Of a stretch of DNA of 64,000 nt, positions 39,923 to 48,303 are shown in pieces. The notes beneath the pieces were generated by a model. It was not told the DNA's origin, made no database searches, and was given only the letters and a program-made list of their open reading frames with translations. A program made the position numbers and the translations under genes. Source of the stretch: a virus. The DNA is taken from the IMG/VR virus record IMGVR_UViG_3300035242_000035, positions 17,073-81,072 of that record. One strand, given 5' to 3'. The stretch's first letter is position 1. Each line of letters starts with the position of its first letter.

Positions 39923-40135
39923 GTGGAGCTCACCCTCGCCCAACTCCGAGCCATCATGCCGCGCCTGCCCGAGGCGGCGGCTGCGGAGTACCTGCCGCAC
40001 CTCGACGGGGCGATGCGGGAGTTCCAGATCTCGCACGAGCCCACCAAGATCGCCCCGCCGAGGGTCTCGCTTGCGGTTGTGCGTCCCGCCTCTTCCCCGG
40101 GGCCAGCGACTCGCAAGCCTCCGTCCGCTTCTTGA
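39923..40135 (+). pseudogene. truncated GH19-type endolysin N-terminus
   Basis: The first 45 residues (LTLAQLRAIMPRLP, then YLPHLDGAMREFQIS) match the start of family-19 chitinase-like phage endolysins, which normally continue with a catalytic domain of about 150 residues. Here the frame diverges after EFQIS and stops at codon 71. No continuation is found in other frames nearby. No other lysozyme-like gene is seen in the window. Confidence 0.5.
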
Positions 40136-40215
40136 CGCGCGGTTTCCATGGCCGGTACGGTTCCGCCAGCCCAACAGCGGGCCAGGCCAACCTCCACCAG
40201 AAAGGGCCGCCACCC

Positions 40216-41358
40216 ATGAAGCGCATCCTCGCCTACTCCACCCTCCTCTTCGGCCTGGCCCTCGCTCCGCCCCTTCTCGCGGCGAGCGCCAACGGCAAGA
40301 GCGGATCCATCACCGTCCTCAACGCCAACGTCTCCTCCGGTACCGCCACCACCGGCAGTTCGGTGGCCGTCGAGACCTACCTGTCCGCCGGGCAGAACAT
40401 GTACACGGGCTCGGAGGCCCGGACCAACGTGGTGGCGATCCAGGTGACCGGCACCTTCACCGCGACGCTGACCTTCCAGGCGTCCTATGACCTCGGCTCC
40501 ACCTGGGTGAGCTTCCCGGTGGTGGTGGCGCCCATCCCCACCACCAACATCACCGGGACCGGGGTGACGACCACCACCGGTACCGGCAAGTGGTACGCGA
40601 ACACGGCCGGGGCTACCAACTTCCGCGTCACCTGCACGGCCTACACGTCGGGCACCGCCACGGTGGTCCTAGAGAAGAGCACCGGCTCCCAACTCGTCAC
40701 CATCCAGGGCATGCCGACGATCACCACTGCCGGCGGGGCCGCGGACGGTGCGGCGGTGTCCGGCAACCCGACGCTCATCGCGGGCCAGGATGGCACCCTC
40801 GCCCAGTCTCTGAAGACGGACAGCACCGGGCGACTGGAGGTGATCGGCGGCGCGGCGGACGACGCGGCCATCGCCGGCAATCCTGTGCCCGTGGGCGTGA
40901 AGGCCATCGCCGACGCAGCCCAGCCCTCGGCCGTCACCGCTGGCGACGTGGCCTACGCGGTCTCCACGCTCGAGCGCATCCCCATCGTCACCACGCGGCA
41001 CCCCAACGCCTTCAACTGCCGGGTGGCTACGAGCACCGCCACGACGCTCACGGCGGTGGGCGGTTCCTGTGCGGCCCCTGGTGCGGGGCTCAGCCTCTAC
41101 ATCTCCGACATCTCGTTCGCCTCGTCGGTCGACGGGGACGTGACGACGGCCGACGCCTACATGACGATCAAGTCCGGGACCGGCGGAACCTGCGGGAGCG
41201 GCACCGCCGTCCTCTGGGGGCTGGGTAGCCTCGCCAAGACCTCGGTGGCGCAGCAGTTCCGCCAGCCCATCAAAGTCGCCGCGAACAGCGAGATCTGCTG
41301 GATTCACAGCGTCGCTGGGAGCAAGACCCTGAACGTCCAAGGGTACATCGCCCCGTGA
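40216..41358 (+). CDS. virion-type surface protein with signal peptide, 380 aa
   Basis: The ATG at 40216 is preferred because MKRILAYSTLLFGLALAPPL reads as a signal peptide ending LLAAS. The body is Thr/Ser/Gly-rich and beta-like; the last 100 residues (LSLYISDISFAS, AVLWGLGSLAKTSVA, NVQGYIAP) match a C-terminal module found in predicted virion proteins of several phages. A cleavable signal on such a protein is unusual, so it may be exported to the cell surface rather than packaged. Confidence 0.6.
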   Translation: MKRILAYSTLLFGLALAPPLLAASANGKSGSITVLNANVSSGTATTGSSVAVETYLSAGQNMYTGSEARTNVVAIQVTGTFTATLTFQASYDLGSTWVSFPVVVAPIPTTNITGTGVTTTTGTGKWYANTAGATNFRVTCTAYTSGTATVVLEKSTGSQLVTIQGMPTITTAGGAADGAAVSGNPTLIAGQDGTLAQSLKTDSTGRLEVIGGAADDAAIAGNPVPVGVKAIADAAQPSAVTAGDVAYAVSTLERIPIVTTRHPNAFNCRVATSTATTLTAVGGSCAAPGAGLSLYISDISFASSVDGDVTTADAYMTIKSGTGGTCGSGTAVLWGLGSLAKTSVAQQFRQPIKVAANSEICWIHSVAGSKTLNVQGYIAP

Positions 41359-41594
41359 TCTGCATCCTGCTGATCGCCCTGCTTGCGGCCCCACCCACCG
41401 CGAGCGAGCCCTCCTGCCCGTCGCCGCAGATATATCGGTGTGACGCCGCAGGAGTCTGCCGGTGCTTCTACCCGGCGCCAGATGGTGGGCCGGCCTGTCG
41501 GCCGTCGGACGAGACGCGGTGCCAGCCGCCGCCGCCCGAGAAGCCGAGGTGCGCCACGTGCAAGCCGGGCGTCTCCGGGGCCGCCGGTGGTTGA
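41355..41594 (+). CDS. small secreted Cys-rich protein, 79 aa
   Basis: GTGA overlap with the previous gene. A short signal peptide (ICILLIALLAAPPTAS) is followed by eight Cys in about 50 residues (PSCPSPQIYRCDAAGVCRC, later CRPSDETRC, CATC), suggesting disulphides in the periplasm. Could be a lysis spanin-like or conversion protein; undecided. Confidence 0.6.
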   Translation: MICILLIALLAAPPTASEPSCPSPQIYRCDAAGVCRCFYPAPDGGPACRPSDETRCQPPPPEKPRCATCKPGVSGAAGG

Positions 41595-41874
41595 GGAACT
41601 GCGACAGCTGGTCGCGAGCCTGGCGGGATCTCTCCGCCGGGCCGCGCAGTACGATGAGCTGACGCTGATCGGCGGCGGTGACGCGCCGTGCCGGGACCAG
41701 GACCCCACCCATTGCGCCGGACACCGTGGACGGTCGCCTACGTGCGCGCAGAACATTGCCCTGCTCGAACTCGCCGACGAGGTGCTCCGCGACAGCGCCG
41801 GACCGGCGGCAGCGTCGCTGGATGAGGCACTCGTTGCGCTGGCTGAGGCTCAAGGTGATGGCGGTGGCGCATGA
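41587..41874 (+). CDS. hypothetical protein, 95 aa
   Basis: GTG at 41587 overlapping the previous stop by eight bases. Helical (VEELRQLVASLAGSLRRAAQ) with three Cys in the middle and an Ala-rich acidic tail. Stop overlaps the next ATG. Not recognised. Confidence 0.5.
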   Translation: MVEELRQLVASLAGSLRRAAQYDELTLIGGGDAPCRDQDPTHCAGHRGRSPTCAQNIALLELADEVLRDSAGPAAASLDEALVALAEAQGDGGGA

Positions 41875-42143
41875 TCGACGACGAGAACCAAGCAGCCCAT
41901 CGTCGCATCTGGTTCGATGCCCTCCCTGACGGAGCCCGGGCGCTGTACTGCGGCACGGTGTTGTTCCGCCGCACCCACGAGCCAGCGATAGAGGTGGCGA
42001 GGTCGCCGGCGGCCGAGTGGCGCGATCTGTCCCGAGCCGAGGCGCTGGACTTGTTCGAGATGGCGCTGCACGACCACGAGCGAGGCGGCCGGCATGTCGC
42101 GCCTTCTAAGATGGACTCATCGCAGCCCGCTGGATCACGATGA
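41871..42143 (+). CDS. hypothetical protein, 90 aa
   Basis: ATGA overlaps at both ends. Small alpha/beta protein (RIWFDALPDGARALYCGTVL, then EALDLFEMALHDHERG). No family recognised. Confidence 0.5.
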   Translation: MIDDENQAAHRRIWFDALPDGARALYCGTVLFRRTHEPAIEVARSPAAEWRDLSRAEALDLFEMALHDHERGGRHVAPSKMDSSQPAGSR

Positions 42144-42796
42144 CGCTCGAAGCCGCTGCTCGCATCCTGAGGTCGATCACGTTCGGCTGGCCCCTGAAGG
42201 CATGGGGGCTCTGGCTGCAGGTCGAGCCGCGCCCCACAGACGGGATGTTGATGGCGACGATTCACGCCCAGGTTCCGCACCGAGACACGGGCGTGCCAAA
42301 CCTAAGCTTCACCCGAATCGTCCTCCAGGAGTTGGAACTGGTCTGCGCTCGCGATGACGCCGCGCTGGCAGCGTCGCTGGTCGAGCGGGTCCGCATGGCC
42401 GTCCGCAACTGGCTGACACACGAACTGGATGAGTCGTTGCTCGTGTCCGGGCGCCGGGTATTCGACCCTCACCCGGCGCCCCGCCTGCCGCCGGCGAGCG
42501 CTCAATGGCGAGGCGCGGAGGTCCGTCCGATCGATGACCACGCTCTTCGTGGGCGAGCCGAGGCTGTCGGCCGAGCGTTCGCGGCAGTGCGCCGCGCGCG
42601 CGATTGCGGTGGAGGGGGTGTCGAGTTGGTAGTCGACCGACCCGGTCCCGGCGTGTCCTGGCATTTAGAGGTCGAGCCTTGGGCCGCCGAGGCGGCAGTG
42701 GAAACGATCCTGATTCGCCGTGGAGAGGACCCGTGCGCTGCGGCCGCCCGCCTGCTCGCAGCCGAAGGACGAATTGGCCAGCCGTTCACGCGATAG
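42140..42796 (+). CDS. hypothetical protein, 218 aa
   Basis: ATGA overlap with the preceding gene. Two similar-looking halves, each a beta-hairpin plus helix (GLWLQVEPRPTDGMLMATIH; VSWHLEVEPWAAEAAVETIL), hint at an internal duplication. Function unknown. Last of the accessory genes between portal and scaffold-associated genes. Confidence 0.55.
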   Translation: MTLEAAARILRSITFGWPLKAWGLWLQVEPRPTDGMLMATIHAQVPHRDTGVPNLSFTRIVLQELELVCARDDAALAASLVERVRMAVRNWLTHELDESLLVSGRRVFDPHPAPRLPPASAQWRGAEVRPIDDHALRGRAEAVGRAFAAVRRARDCGGGGVELVVDRPGPGVSWHLEVEPWAAEAAVETILIRRGEDPCAAAARLLAAEGRIGQPFTR

Positions 42797-42815
42797 ACCT
42801 TCGGGAGGACCGAGC

Positions 42816-43379
42816 ATGCCGGATGATTTCGACCTGGACCGAGACGCGGAGGCCGCAGCTCGCGAGGCGCTCACCGAGGCCTTGGGCTCGGCGCCCTCCG
42901 CTGCGGCACAGGCGGTAGGCATCGGGTCAGGCATCGGCGCCGCGCCGGCGGTGAGCGCGACCGATGTGAGTCTTCCCAAACGCTTGGGGCAGGGGACGGC
43001 CGATCCAGAGCAGCCGCAGTCGGGGCCACGGCAGCGGGGCATCCGAAGGTGGGTCTACACCTCCGGCGGCCAGCCGCTTCCCGGGCCGGTGGAAGTCGCC
43101 GAGGACTGGGACGCCGTCGGGCGCGACGCCCCGCGCACCTCCGAGGAGGAGATCTACGGCCACCTCACGGCCACCGACGGCACCCCCTTGGACACGCGCC
43201 GTAAGCACCGGCAGTACATGGAGCGGCACGGGCTCACCATGGAGTCCGACTTTAAGGAGACCTGGGCCAAGAAGGCGAATGAACGCGAGCGCGCGTTCAC
43301 CGACAACAGGTACGACCGGGAGCGCCGGATCGAGCACCTGAAGCGCGCGGTCGACCAGGCCGGGAAGCGGCGCCGATGA
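42816..43379 (+). CDS. conserved podovirus head-region protein, 187 aa
   Basis: ATG at 42816 with GGGAGGACCGAGC before it. The C-terminal half contains EEIYGHLTATDGTPLDTRRK and HRQYMERHGLTMESDFKETW, a block strongly conserved in podovirus genes next to the scaffold. The N-terminus is low-complexity. Likely involved in head assembly by position; biochemical role unknown. Confidence 0.7.
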   Translation: MPDDFDLDRDAEAAAREALTEALGSAPSAAAQAVGIGSGIGAAPAVSATDVSLPKRLGQGTADPEQPQSGPRQRGIRRWVYTSGGQPLPGPVEVAEDWDAVGRDAPRTSEEEIYGHLTATDGTPLDTRRKHRQYMERHGLTMESDFKETWAKKANERERAFTDNRYDRERRIEHLKRAVDQAGKRRR

Positions 43380-43483
43380 CCTTGGGCGATCCCACGGTCG
43401 ATCCACCGCGGGCGTGGTGGCTGGCCACGACCCGCCGCCAGGCGGCCATCAGATTCGCCGCGCAGTACCCATCGCCGATGTAA
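43376..43483 (+). CDS. small conserved phage protein, 35 aa
   Basis: ATGA overlap with the previous gene; 35 codons ending in TAA. The sequence DPPRAWWLATTRRQAAIRFA followed by QYPSPM resembles small phage proteins found beside the scaffold gene. Too short for the usual length filters but probably real. Confidence 0.5.
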   Translation: MTLGDPTVDPPRAWWLATTRRQAAIRFAAQYPSPM

Positions 43484-43500
43484 CAGCGAAAGGTGGTTCC

Positions 43501-43728
43501 ATGGCCGTGGTTCTGAGTGAAGAGCAGTGGCGGCGGTTCGACGATCTGGATCGGCGGTTGGTCCGTGCGGAGCGCTCGATTCAGCGAGGGCTGGACGAGC
43601 ATATGTACGGGATGTCGGCAGAGCGTCGCGTGGCCAATCTCAGAGCCTCGGTTCTCGGAATCCAAAACCAGGAACCGAGCATCACCGGGTTGTCTGCATG
43701 GCTGCCGCCGGCAGGCAAGACCGTGTAG
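43501..43728 (+). CDS. hypothetical protein, 75 aa
   Basis: GCGAAAGGTGGTTCC precedes the ATG. Helical N-terminal half (EEQWRRFDDLDRRLVRAERS) and an unremarkable remainder. Lies immediately before the scaffold gene. Not recognised. Confidence 0.55.
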   Translation: MAVVLSEEQWRRFDDLDRRLVRAERSIQRGLDEHMYGMSAERRVANLRASVLGIQNQEPSITGLSAWLPPAGKTV

Positions 43729-43786
43729 GATTCTAGACTCAGCACACCCCAGCGCCGCACACCAGGCACTGATGAAGGAGACCACG

Positions 43787-45061
43787 ATGCCGACCGAACA
43801 GCCCGCCTCGAAGGGCCCGTCGATCAGGGAGAGCCTGTCGAAGGTGGTGGATGCCGCCGGGCCCGCGCCCGAGCCGACGCCGACCCCAGCCAGTGCGACC
43901 CCCGGCGAGCCCGCCCGCCCCGAGGGCAAGGCCGGGCCCATCGTCGAGAAGAAGCCCGTCCTGAAGCCGGTGGACCGCGGCCCAGACGGGAAGTTCCTCC
44001 GGAAGGACGACGCCGCGCCGACAGGAGAGGTGCCGCAGCCCGACGCTGCCGCCGCCGCGCCAGGCGCTCCGGCGCAGCCCGCCCAGGCCCAGGGAGCACC
44101 TGCCGACGGGAAGCCCGCCACCGAGGGAGAGGTCAAGCCGAAGTCGCGGGCCCCGGCGAGTTGGCGCGCAGGCGCCAAGGAGGCGTGGGAGAAGGTGCCC
44201 CCAGAGGCCCAGGCGGAGATCCTCCGCCGGGAGGGGGAGGTCCGCGAGGCGCTCTCCAAGGCCGCGGCGACCGAGCGTCGGGCCCAGGAGACCGATGCCG
44301 CGCTGGACGAGCTCCGCCAGGCCGCGAAGCCGTACCAGGCGCTGCTCCAGGCCGAGGGCGGAAGCCTGGCCAAGGCGTTCGGTGGCTACCTCGGGACGGT
44401 CCACGCGCTCACCAATGGTACCCCGGCGACCCGCGCGGCCATCGGGGCGGATATGATCCACCGATTCGGCATCAACGTGGAGCTGCTCGCCGATGCCCTG
44501 GAGGGGAAGGCGGCCCAACCCTCCCAGACGCAACCGCAGCCCGCGCCCGCCGGCCAGCAGGCGCCCAACCCAGCGGACTTCCGCGACCCTCGGGTGGACG
44601 AGATACTGGCCCACGCCCAGCAGAACCGACGCTCCCAGGTCGAGCAGTTGGCGGCGACTCAGGCCGCCGAGTGGAGTGCGTTCGAGAGCGACCCACAGAA
44701 CGAGTTCCTCGAGCAGATCGAGCCGGGGCAGGGCGCGGCACCGGGCTCCGTGCGCTGGTACATGGCGGAGCTCATCGAGATGCACGATCGGGAGAATGCG
44801 GCCCGGGTGCGCCGCCGGCAGCCCCCCCTTGCGCTGTCCATGAAGGACATCTACTCTCGCGCCTGCCTGCTCAACCCGGAGGTCCGGGAGGCGCTCAGGC
44901 AGCGGGAGGAAGCCCAGCGAGCCGTGACCGCGAACGCGGCCACACGACAAGCCCAGGCAGCTTCCTCGTCCGTGCGGACAGAGCCGACCAGCAGCCCCGC
45001 GCCGAAGCCGCAGGGCCTGAGGGCGCAGCTCCTGGCCGCCGCGAGCGCCCACGGCCTCTGA
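43787..45061 (+). CDS. capsid scaffolding protein
   Basis: 424 aa directly before the coat gene. ATG at 43787 with GAAGGAGACCACG upstream. Pro/Ala-rich flexible N-terminus (about 1-125), a helical central domain (SWRAGAKEAWEKVPPEAQAE; REGEVREALSKAAATERRAQ) and a Gln-rich linker, then RVDEILAHAQQNRRSQVEQL, typical of P22-like and related podovirus scaffolds. Scaffolds guide coat assembly and leave the procapsid before or during packaging. Confidence 0.8.
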   Translation: MPTEQPASKGPSIRESLSKVVDAAGPAPEPTPTPASATPGEPARPEGKAGPIVEKKPVLKPVDRGPDGKFLRKDDAAPTGEVPQPDAAAAAPGAPAQPAQAQGAPADGKPATEGEVKPKSRAPASWRAGAKEAWEKVPPEAQAEILRREGEVREALSKAAATERRAQETDAALDELRQAAKPYQALLQAEGGSLAKAFGGYLGTVHALTNGTPATRAAIGADMIHRFGINVELLADALEGKAAQPSQTQPQPAPAGQQAPNPADFRDPRVDEILAHAQQNRRSQVEQLAATQAAEWSAFESDPQNEFLEQIEPGQGAAPGSVRWYMAELIEMHDRENAARVRRRQPPLALSMKDIYSRACLLNPEVREALRQREEAQRAVTANAATRQAQAASSSVRTEPTSSPAPKPQGLRAQLLAAASAHGL

Positions 45062-45107
45062 GCGTCGAGCGGACCCGGTGTAGGGCCGGGAGCGGCGAAC
45101 GGCCATC

Positions 45108-45157
45108 CTCGGTCGTCCACGCGCTGAAAGCCCCAGCGCAGTGGACCCACGACCGAG
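45108..45157 (+). promoter_or_regulatory. long leader hairpin before the coat gene
   Basis: CTCGGTCGT (45108-45116) pairs with ACGACCGAG (45149-45157); inside, CCAC-GCGCT pairs with AGCGC-A-GTGG around a nine-base loop. The ribosome site AAGGAG begins immediately after the stem. A stable 5' structure here could protect the coat message or follow RNA processing. Confidence 0.6.
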
Positions 45158-45172
45158 AAGGAGCCGACGCCG

Positions 45173-46147
45173 ATGCCGGCCAACGCCAACTACAGCGAGA
45201 TCCTCGCGACCACCATCGAGTCGCGCAGCGGAGAGCTCGCCGACAACACCACGAAGAACAACGTCCTCTTCTCCCGCCTCAACTCGAAGGGAAACATCAA
45301 GTCGTTCTCCGGCGGGCACAAAGTCACCGAGGAGCTCGACTGGCAGGAGAACCCGAACTTCCAGTGGTACAGCGGCGCCGAGACGCTCGCGATGGCCCAG
45401 GGGGACGTGCTCACCGCCGCCGAGTTCGCGATCAAGCAGTGCGCCATCGCGGTGGTGATGACTGGGCTCGAGGGGCTGCAGAACTCCGGGCGGGAGCAGA
45501 TCATCGACCTGCTCGAGGGCCGGCTCGCCAACGCCGAGCGGACCATGATGAACCGCATGGCGCAGTCGGTGTATGGCGACGGCACCAGCTACGGCGGGCG
45601 CGAAATCACCGGCCTGGGCGCGGCGGTGGTGAGCGACCCCACCACGGGCACCTACGGCGGTATCGACCGCTCCGTCTCCGCCAACAGCTTCTGGCGCAAC
45701 AAGACCACCGGGGCCATCGGCGTCCAGACGGCGGCGACCATCCAGGGGGCCATGACCTCCCTGTATGTCGCCTGCAGCCGTGGCGCGGACAAGCCGGACC
45801 TCATCATCTTCGACAACACCCTCTACACCGCCTTCGCCAACTCGCTGCAGGTGCTCCAGCGCTTCACGGAGACCCGACAGGCGGAGCTGGGGTTCGAGTC
45901 CATCAAGTTCATGGGCGCCGACGTGGTGCTGGATGGCGGGGTCGGCGGCTACCAGGCCTCCGGCGTGGGGCACTTCCTGACCACCAAGTACATCCGGCTG
46001 CGGCCGCACTCGCGGCGCAACATGGTGCCGCTCTCGCCCAACAAGCGGTGGGCGCTGAACCAGGACGTCGAGGCGCAGTTCATCGCCTGGGCCGGCAACC
46101 TGACCACCTCCATCAGCTTCGTGCAGGGCTACTTCAACGGCAACTAG
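45173..46147 (+). CDS. major capsid protein
   Basis: 324 aa following the scaffold gene. Start fixed by AAGGAGCCGACGCCG. The N-terminus NYSEILATTIESRSGELADN, then KGNIKSFSGGHKVTEELDW, and the C-terminal SPNKRWALNQDVEAQFIAW belong to a well-spread family of podovirus and siphovirus coat proteins with the HK97 fold. Expected to be the most abundant virion protein; codon choice is strongly C-ending, in keeping with high expression. Confidence 0.88.
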   Translation: MPANANYSEILATTIESRSGELADNTTKNNVLFSRLNSKGNIKSFSGGHKVTEELDWQENPNFQWYSGAETLAMAQGDVLTAAEFAIKQCAIAVVMTGLEGLQNSGREQIIDLLEGRLANAERTMMNRMAQSVYGDGTSYGGREITGLGAAVVSDPTTGTYGGIDRSVSANSFWRNKTTGAIGVQTAATIQGAMTSLYVACSRGADKPDLIIFDNTLYTAFANSLQVLQRFTETRQAELGFESIKFMGADVVLDGGVGGYQASGVGHFLTTKYIRLRPHSRRNMVPLSPNKRWALNQDVEAQFIAWAGNLTTSISFVQGYFNGN

Positions 46148-46189
46148 GCCGGGCCTCGGGCACCGGAGAAAGAGAACGAGGGCACGACA

Positions 46190-46699
46190 ATGGCCTACAC
46201 GACCAACTGGAAGATCACCTCGCCGCTGGCGGGAACCCAGCCCATCGACCAGACCTCCACCACCAAGAACCAGGTGCTCGGCACCCGCGTCCAGGGCGTG
46301 GAGCTCGGGAACGACAACGGCATCGGGGAGTTCATCTACCTCAAGGGGGTGGCCAACACCGCGGCCGGCTCCTGGGTCACCTACAACCAGGACGACCACA
46401 CCACCGCGCTCCTGGCAGCGAACGCCATCGGGCCGGTGGCCATCGCGATGTCGGCGAACGTGGCCAGCCAGTACGGCTGGTACCAGGTCTTCGGCAAGGC
46501 GGTGGGCAAGTGCCTCGCCGCCTTCGCTGACGACGGCAACGTCTACGCCACCGCCACCGACGGGAGCGTGGACGACGCCGTGGTGGCCGGGGACCGGGTG
46601 AAGAACGCGAAGGGGGCGAGCGCCATCGATACGCCGGCCACCGGCCAGGCGGAGTTCGAGATCTCGTATCCCCTGATGGACGATGGGCTTTCGCAGTGA
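46190..46699 (+). CDS. capsid decoration/cement-like protein, 169 aa
   Basis: Starts 42 bases after the coat gene. Begins with a family pattern (KITSPLAGTQPIDQTSTTKN, LGTRVQGVELGNDNGIGEFI) typical of a beta-rich protein encoded right after the coat in many phages. Such proteins usually decorate or cement the head. Assignment rests on position and pattern. Confidence 0.65.
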   Translation: MAYTTNWKITSPLAGTQPIDQTSTTKNQVLGTRVQGVELGNDNGIGEFIYLKGVANTAAGSWVTYNQDDHTTALLAANAIGPVAIAMSANVASQYGWYQVFGKAVGKCLAAFADDGNVYATATDGSVDDAVVAGDRVKNAKGASAIDTPATGQAEFEISYPLMDDGLSQ

Positions 46700-46708
46700 T
46701 TCATGATT

Positions 46709-46758
46709 CTCCTTGGGTGGGGCGATGCGGTCTGGCACTCTCCGCTCCACCCAAGGAG
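46709..46758 (+). promoter_or_regulatory. hairpin sequestering the HNH gene ribosome site
   Basis: CTCCTTGGGTGG (46709-46720) and CCACCCAAGGAG (46747-46758) are perfect complements, and inside them GCGG pairs with CCGC. The right arm contains the AAGGAG that serves the ATG at 46766, so the site is buried when the hairpin forms. Similar hairpins limit expression of homing endonucleases in T4-like phages. Confidence 0.75.
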
Positions 46759-46765
46759 GTTGTGC

Positions 46766-47302
46766 ATGCGTCAACGCGGGTGTCTTGCTCGCGAACTTGC
46801 CGCGCAGCGATGTGTGGCACGAGCCGTCCCGTTTGAGCAGCGCCTGGTCAAGAACGAGGTCACCGGCTGTCTGGAATGGTCCGGGGCTCGTGACCGGGAC
46901 GGATACGGCACCCTTCGCGCAGGGAGACGTGACCACAAAGCGCACCGGGTTGCTTTTGAGAAGGCGTTTGGTCCGATCCCGGCCGCCCGGGTTGTTTGTC
47001 ACCACTGCGACAACCCACCGTGCTGCAACCCGGAACATCTCTTTCTTGGCACGCCCGCGGAGAACAACCACGACCGCAACGCGAAGGGACGGCAGGCGCG
47101 AGGCGAGAGAAATGCGAACGCCAAGATCGCGGACGAAGACGTGCGGATGATTCGCAAGATGCTTGCTGAGGGCATGACTCAGGCTGCCGTCGGACGCGTA
47201 TTCGGCGTCCACCAGACGTGCATTTCACGGATACATTCGAGGACCGGGTGGGCGCACGTTCCTGACGACGTGGGTGGCAACCAAAACCAGAAGCAGGCGT
47301 AA
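46766..47302 (+). CDS. HNH homing endonuclease inserted in the head operon
   Basis: 178 aa. CLEWSGARDRDGYGTLR starts the domain; AHRVAFEKAFGPIP, VVCHHCDNPPCCNPEHLFLG is a complete HNH/zinc core with His, Asn and His present. The C-terminus has a helix-turn-helix (IRKMLAEGMTQAAVGRVFG, then ISRIH), typical of freestanding homing endonucleases that cut and spread into related phages. It separates the decoration-like gene from the next structural gene. Its perfect ribosome site is locked in a hairpin. Confidence 0.88.
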   Translation: MRQRGCLARELAAQRCVARAVPFEQRLVKNEVTGCLEWSGARDRDGYGTLRAGRRDHKAHRVAFEKAFGPIPAARVVCHHCDNPPCCNPEHLFLGTPAENNHDRNAKGRQARGERNANAKIADEDVRMIRKMLAEGMTQAAVGRVFGVHQTCISRIHSRTGWAHVPDDVGGNQNQKQA

Positions 47303-47319
47303 CGACAGGAGGAGCGGAC

Positions 47320-48303
47320 ATGCAGGTGGCGGACGCGGAGTACTACGATTTCATGCTGGGCACCCCGGAGGCCCACGGACTGGGAGTGGCCTCGCAGATG
47401 GGCCCGGCGGCGGCGGCGGACGCGAAGCTCAACGTCCGCTTCTACGAGAAGTCGCGCGAGGCGGTGATGTGCTCGGACTGCGCGGCGGCCCAGCGCGCGC
47501 CGGCGCCCCAGGGGCTCGACGGGCTGCTGCTCGCGGCCCAGATGCAGCTGCCGCAGGCGCCGAAGGTGGCCCCGCGGACCCCGGGCGAGGGTTGTTGCTC
47601 CACCAACGCCGGCCGCCCCATCTACAAGGGGGTGGTGTACGTCTCCATCCGCAACCCCGGGGACAAGGACACCATCGTGGACCGCGAGGCCCGCGTGGAC
47701 CCGAAGAAGCTGCTCCCTGACGGCGGCCCCGGCGACGTGGACGCCCGGCGCTTCCCGCGGCAGTGGGCGGCTTTCAGGTCGAAGCGGGACCAGGCGACCG
47801 CCGCTGGCACCCCGCTGATGGTGCTGGTGCACGTCACGCCGCCCATCCTCACCGCCGACCAGGTGGAGGAGATGCGGCACCTCCCCGGGAGCCCCATTCA
47901 CACCGTGGAGCAGCTGGCTGGTTTGCCGGACACCGTGTGCGATGGTTTCCGGGGCTTCAAGGCGCTCCGCGACCGCGCCAGCGAGTACCTGGCGCGGACC
48001 CGCGCCGAGGCCCCGCTGGCGATGGTGCAGGCGATGCGCGAGCAGGAGCGCCAGCGGGCCGAGCAGCTCGAGGCCGCCCTCGCGCAGCAGGGCGAGCGGA
48101 TGAAGCAGCAGGACATGCAGATCCAGGCGCTGATGGACGAGGTGCGGAGCATGGGCGCCCGGGCCGCGCCCAGCGTCCCGCCCGCGGCGACGCCGTTCAC
48201 CACCGAGCCCGTCCAGGCCGCGCTGATGGCCGAGCCCGCGGGTGGGCCGGTGATCGCGGTCGTCGACAAGCCGAGCAAGGGCGGGAAGGGCGGTGCCCGA
48301 TGA
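47320..48303 (+). CDS. conserved podovirus structural-region protein, 327 aa
   Basis: GGAGGAGCGGAC precedes the ATG. The block RPIYKGVVYVSIRNPGDKDT, then ARRFPRQWAAFRSKRDQ, GTPL and IHTVEQLAGLPDTV matches proteins encoded after the coat gene in many podoviruses. The C-terminal 90 residues are a Gln/Glu coiled coil. Probably a minor head or assembly protein; biochemical function unknown. Confidence 0.7.
   Translation: MQVADAEYYDFMLGTPEAHGLGVASQMGPAAAADAKLNVRFYEKSREAVMCSDCAAAQRAPAPQGLDGLLLAAQMQLPQAPKVAPRTPGEGCCSTNAGRPIYKGVVYVSIRNPGDKDTIVDREARVDPKKLLPDGGPGDVDARRFPRQWAAFRSKRDQATAAGTPLMVLVHVTPPILTADQVEEMRHLPGSPIHTVEQLAGLPDTVCDGFRGFKALRDRASEYLARTRAEAPLAMVQAMREQERQRAEQLEAALAQQGERMKQQDMQIQALMDEVRSMGARAAPSVPPAATPFTTEPVQAALMAEPAGGPVIAVVDKPSKGGKGGAR

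Noticed and set aside
43739-47212. 1157-codon open frame on the minus strand
   Set aside because: It is antisense to the scaffold, coat and decoration genes, whose families are recognised. Very GC-rich DNA keeps antisense frames open.
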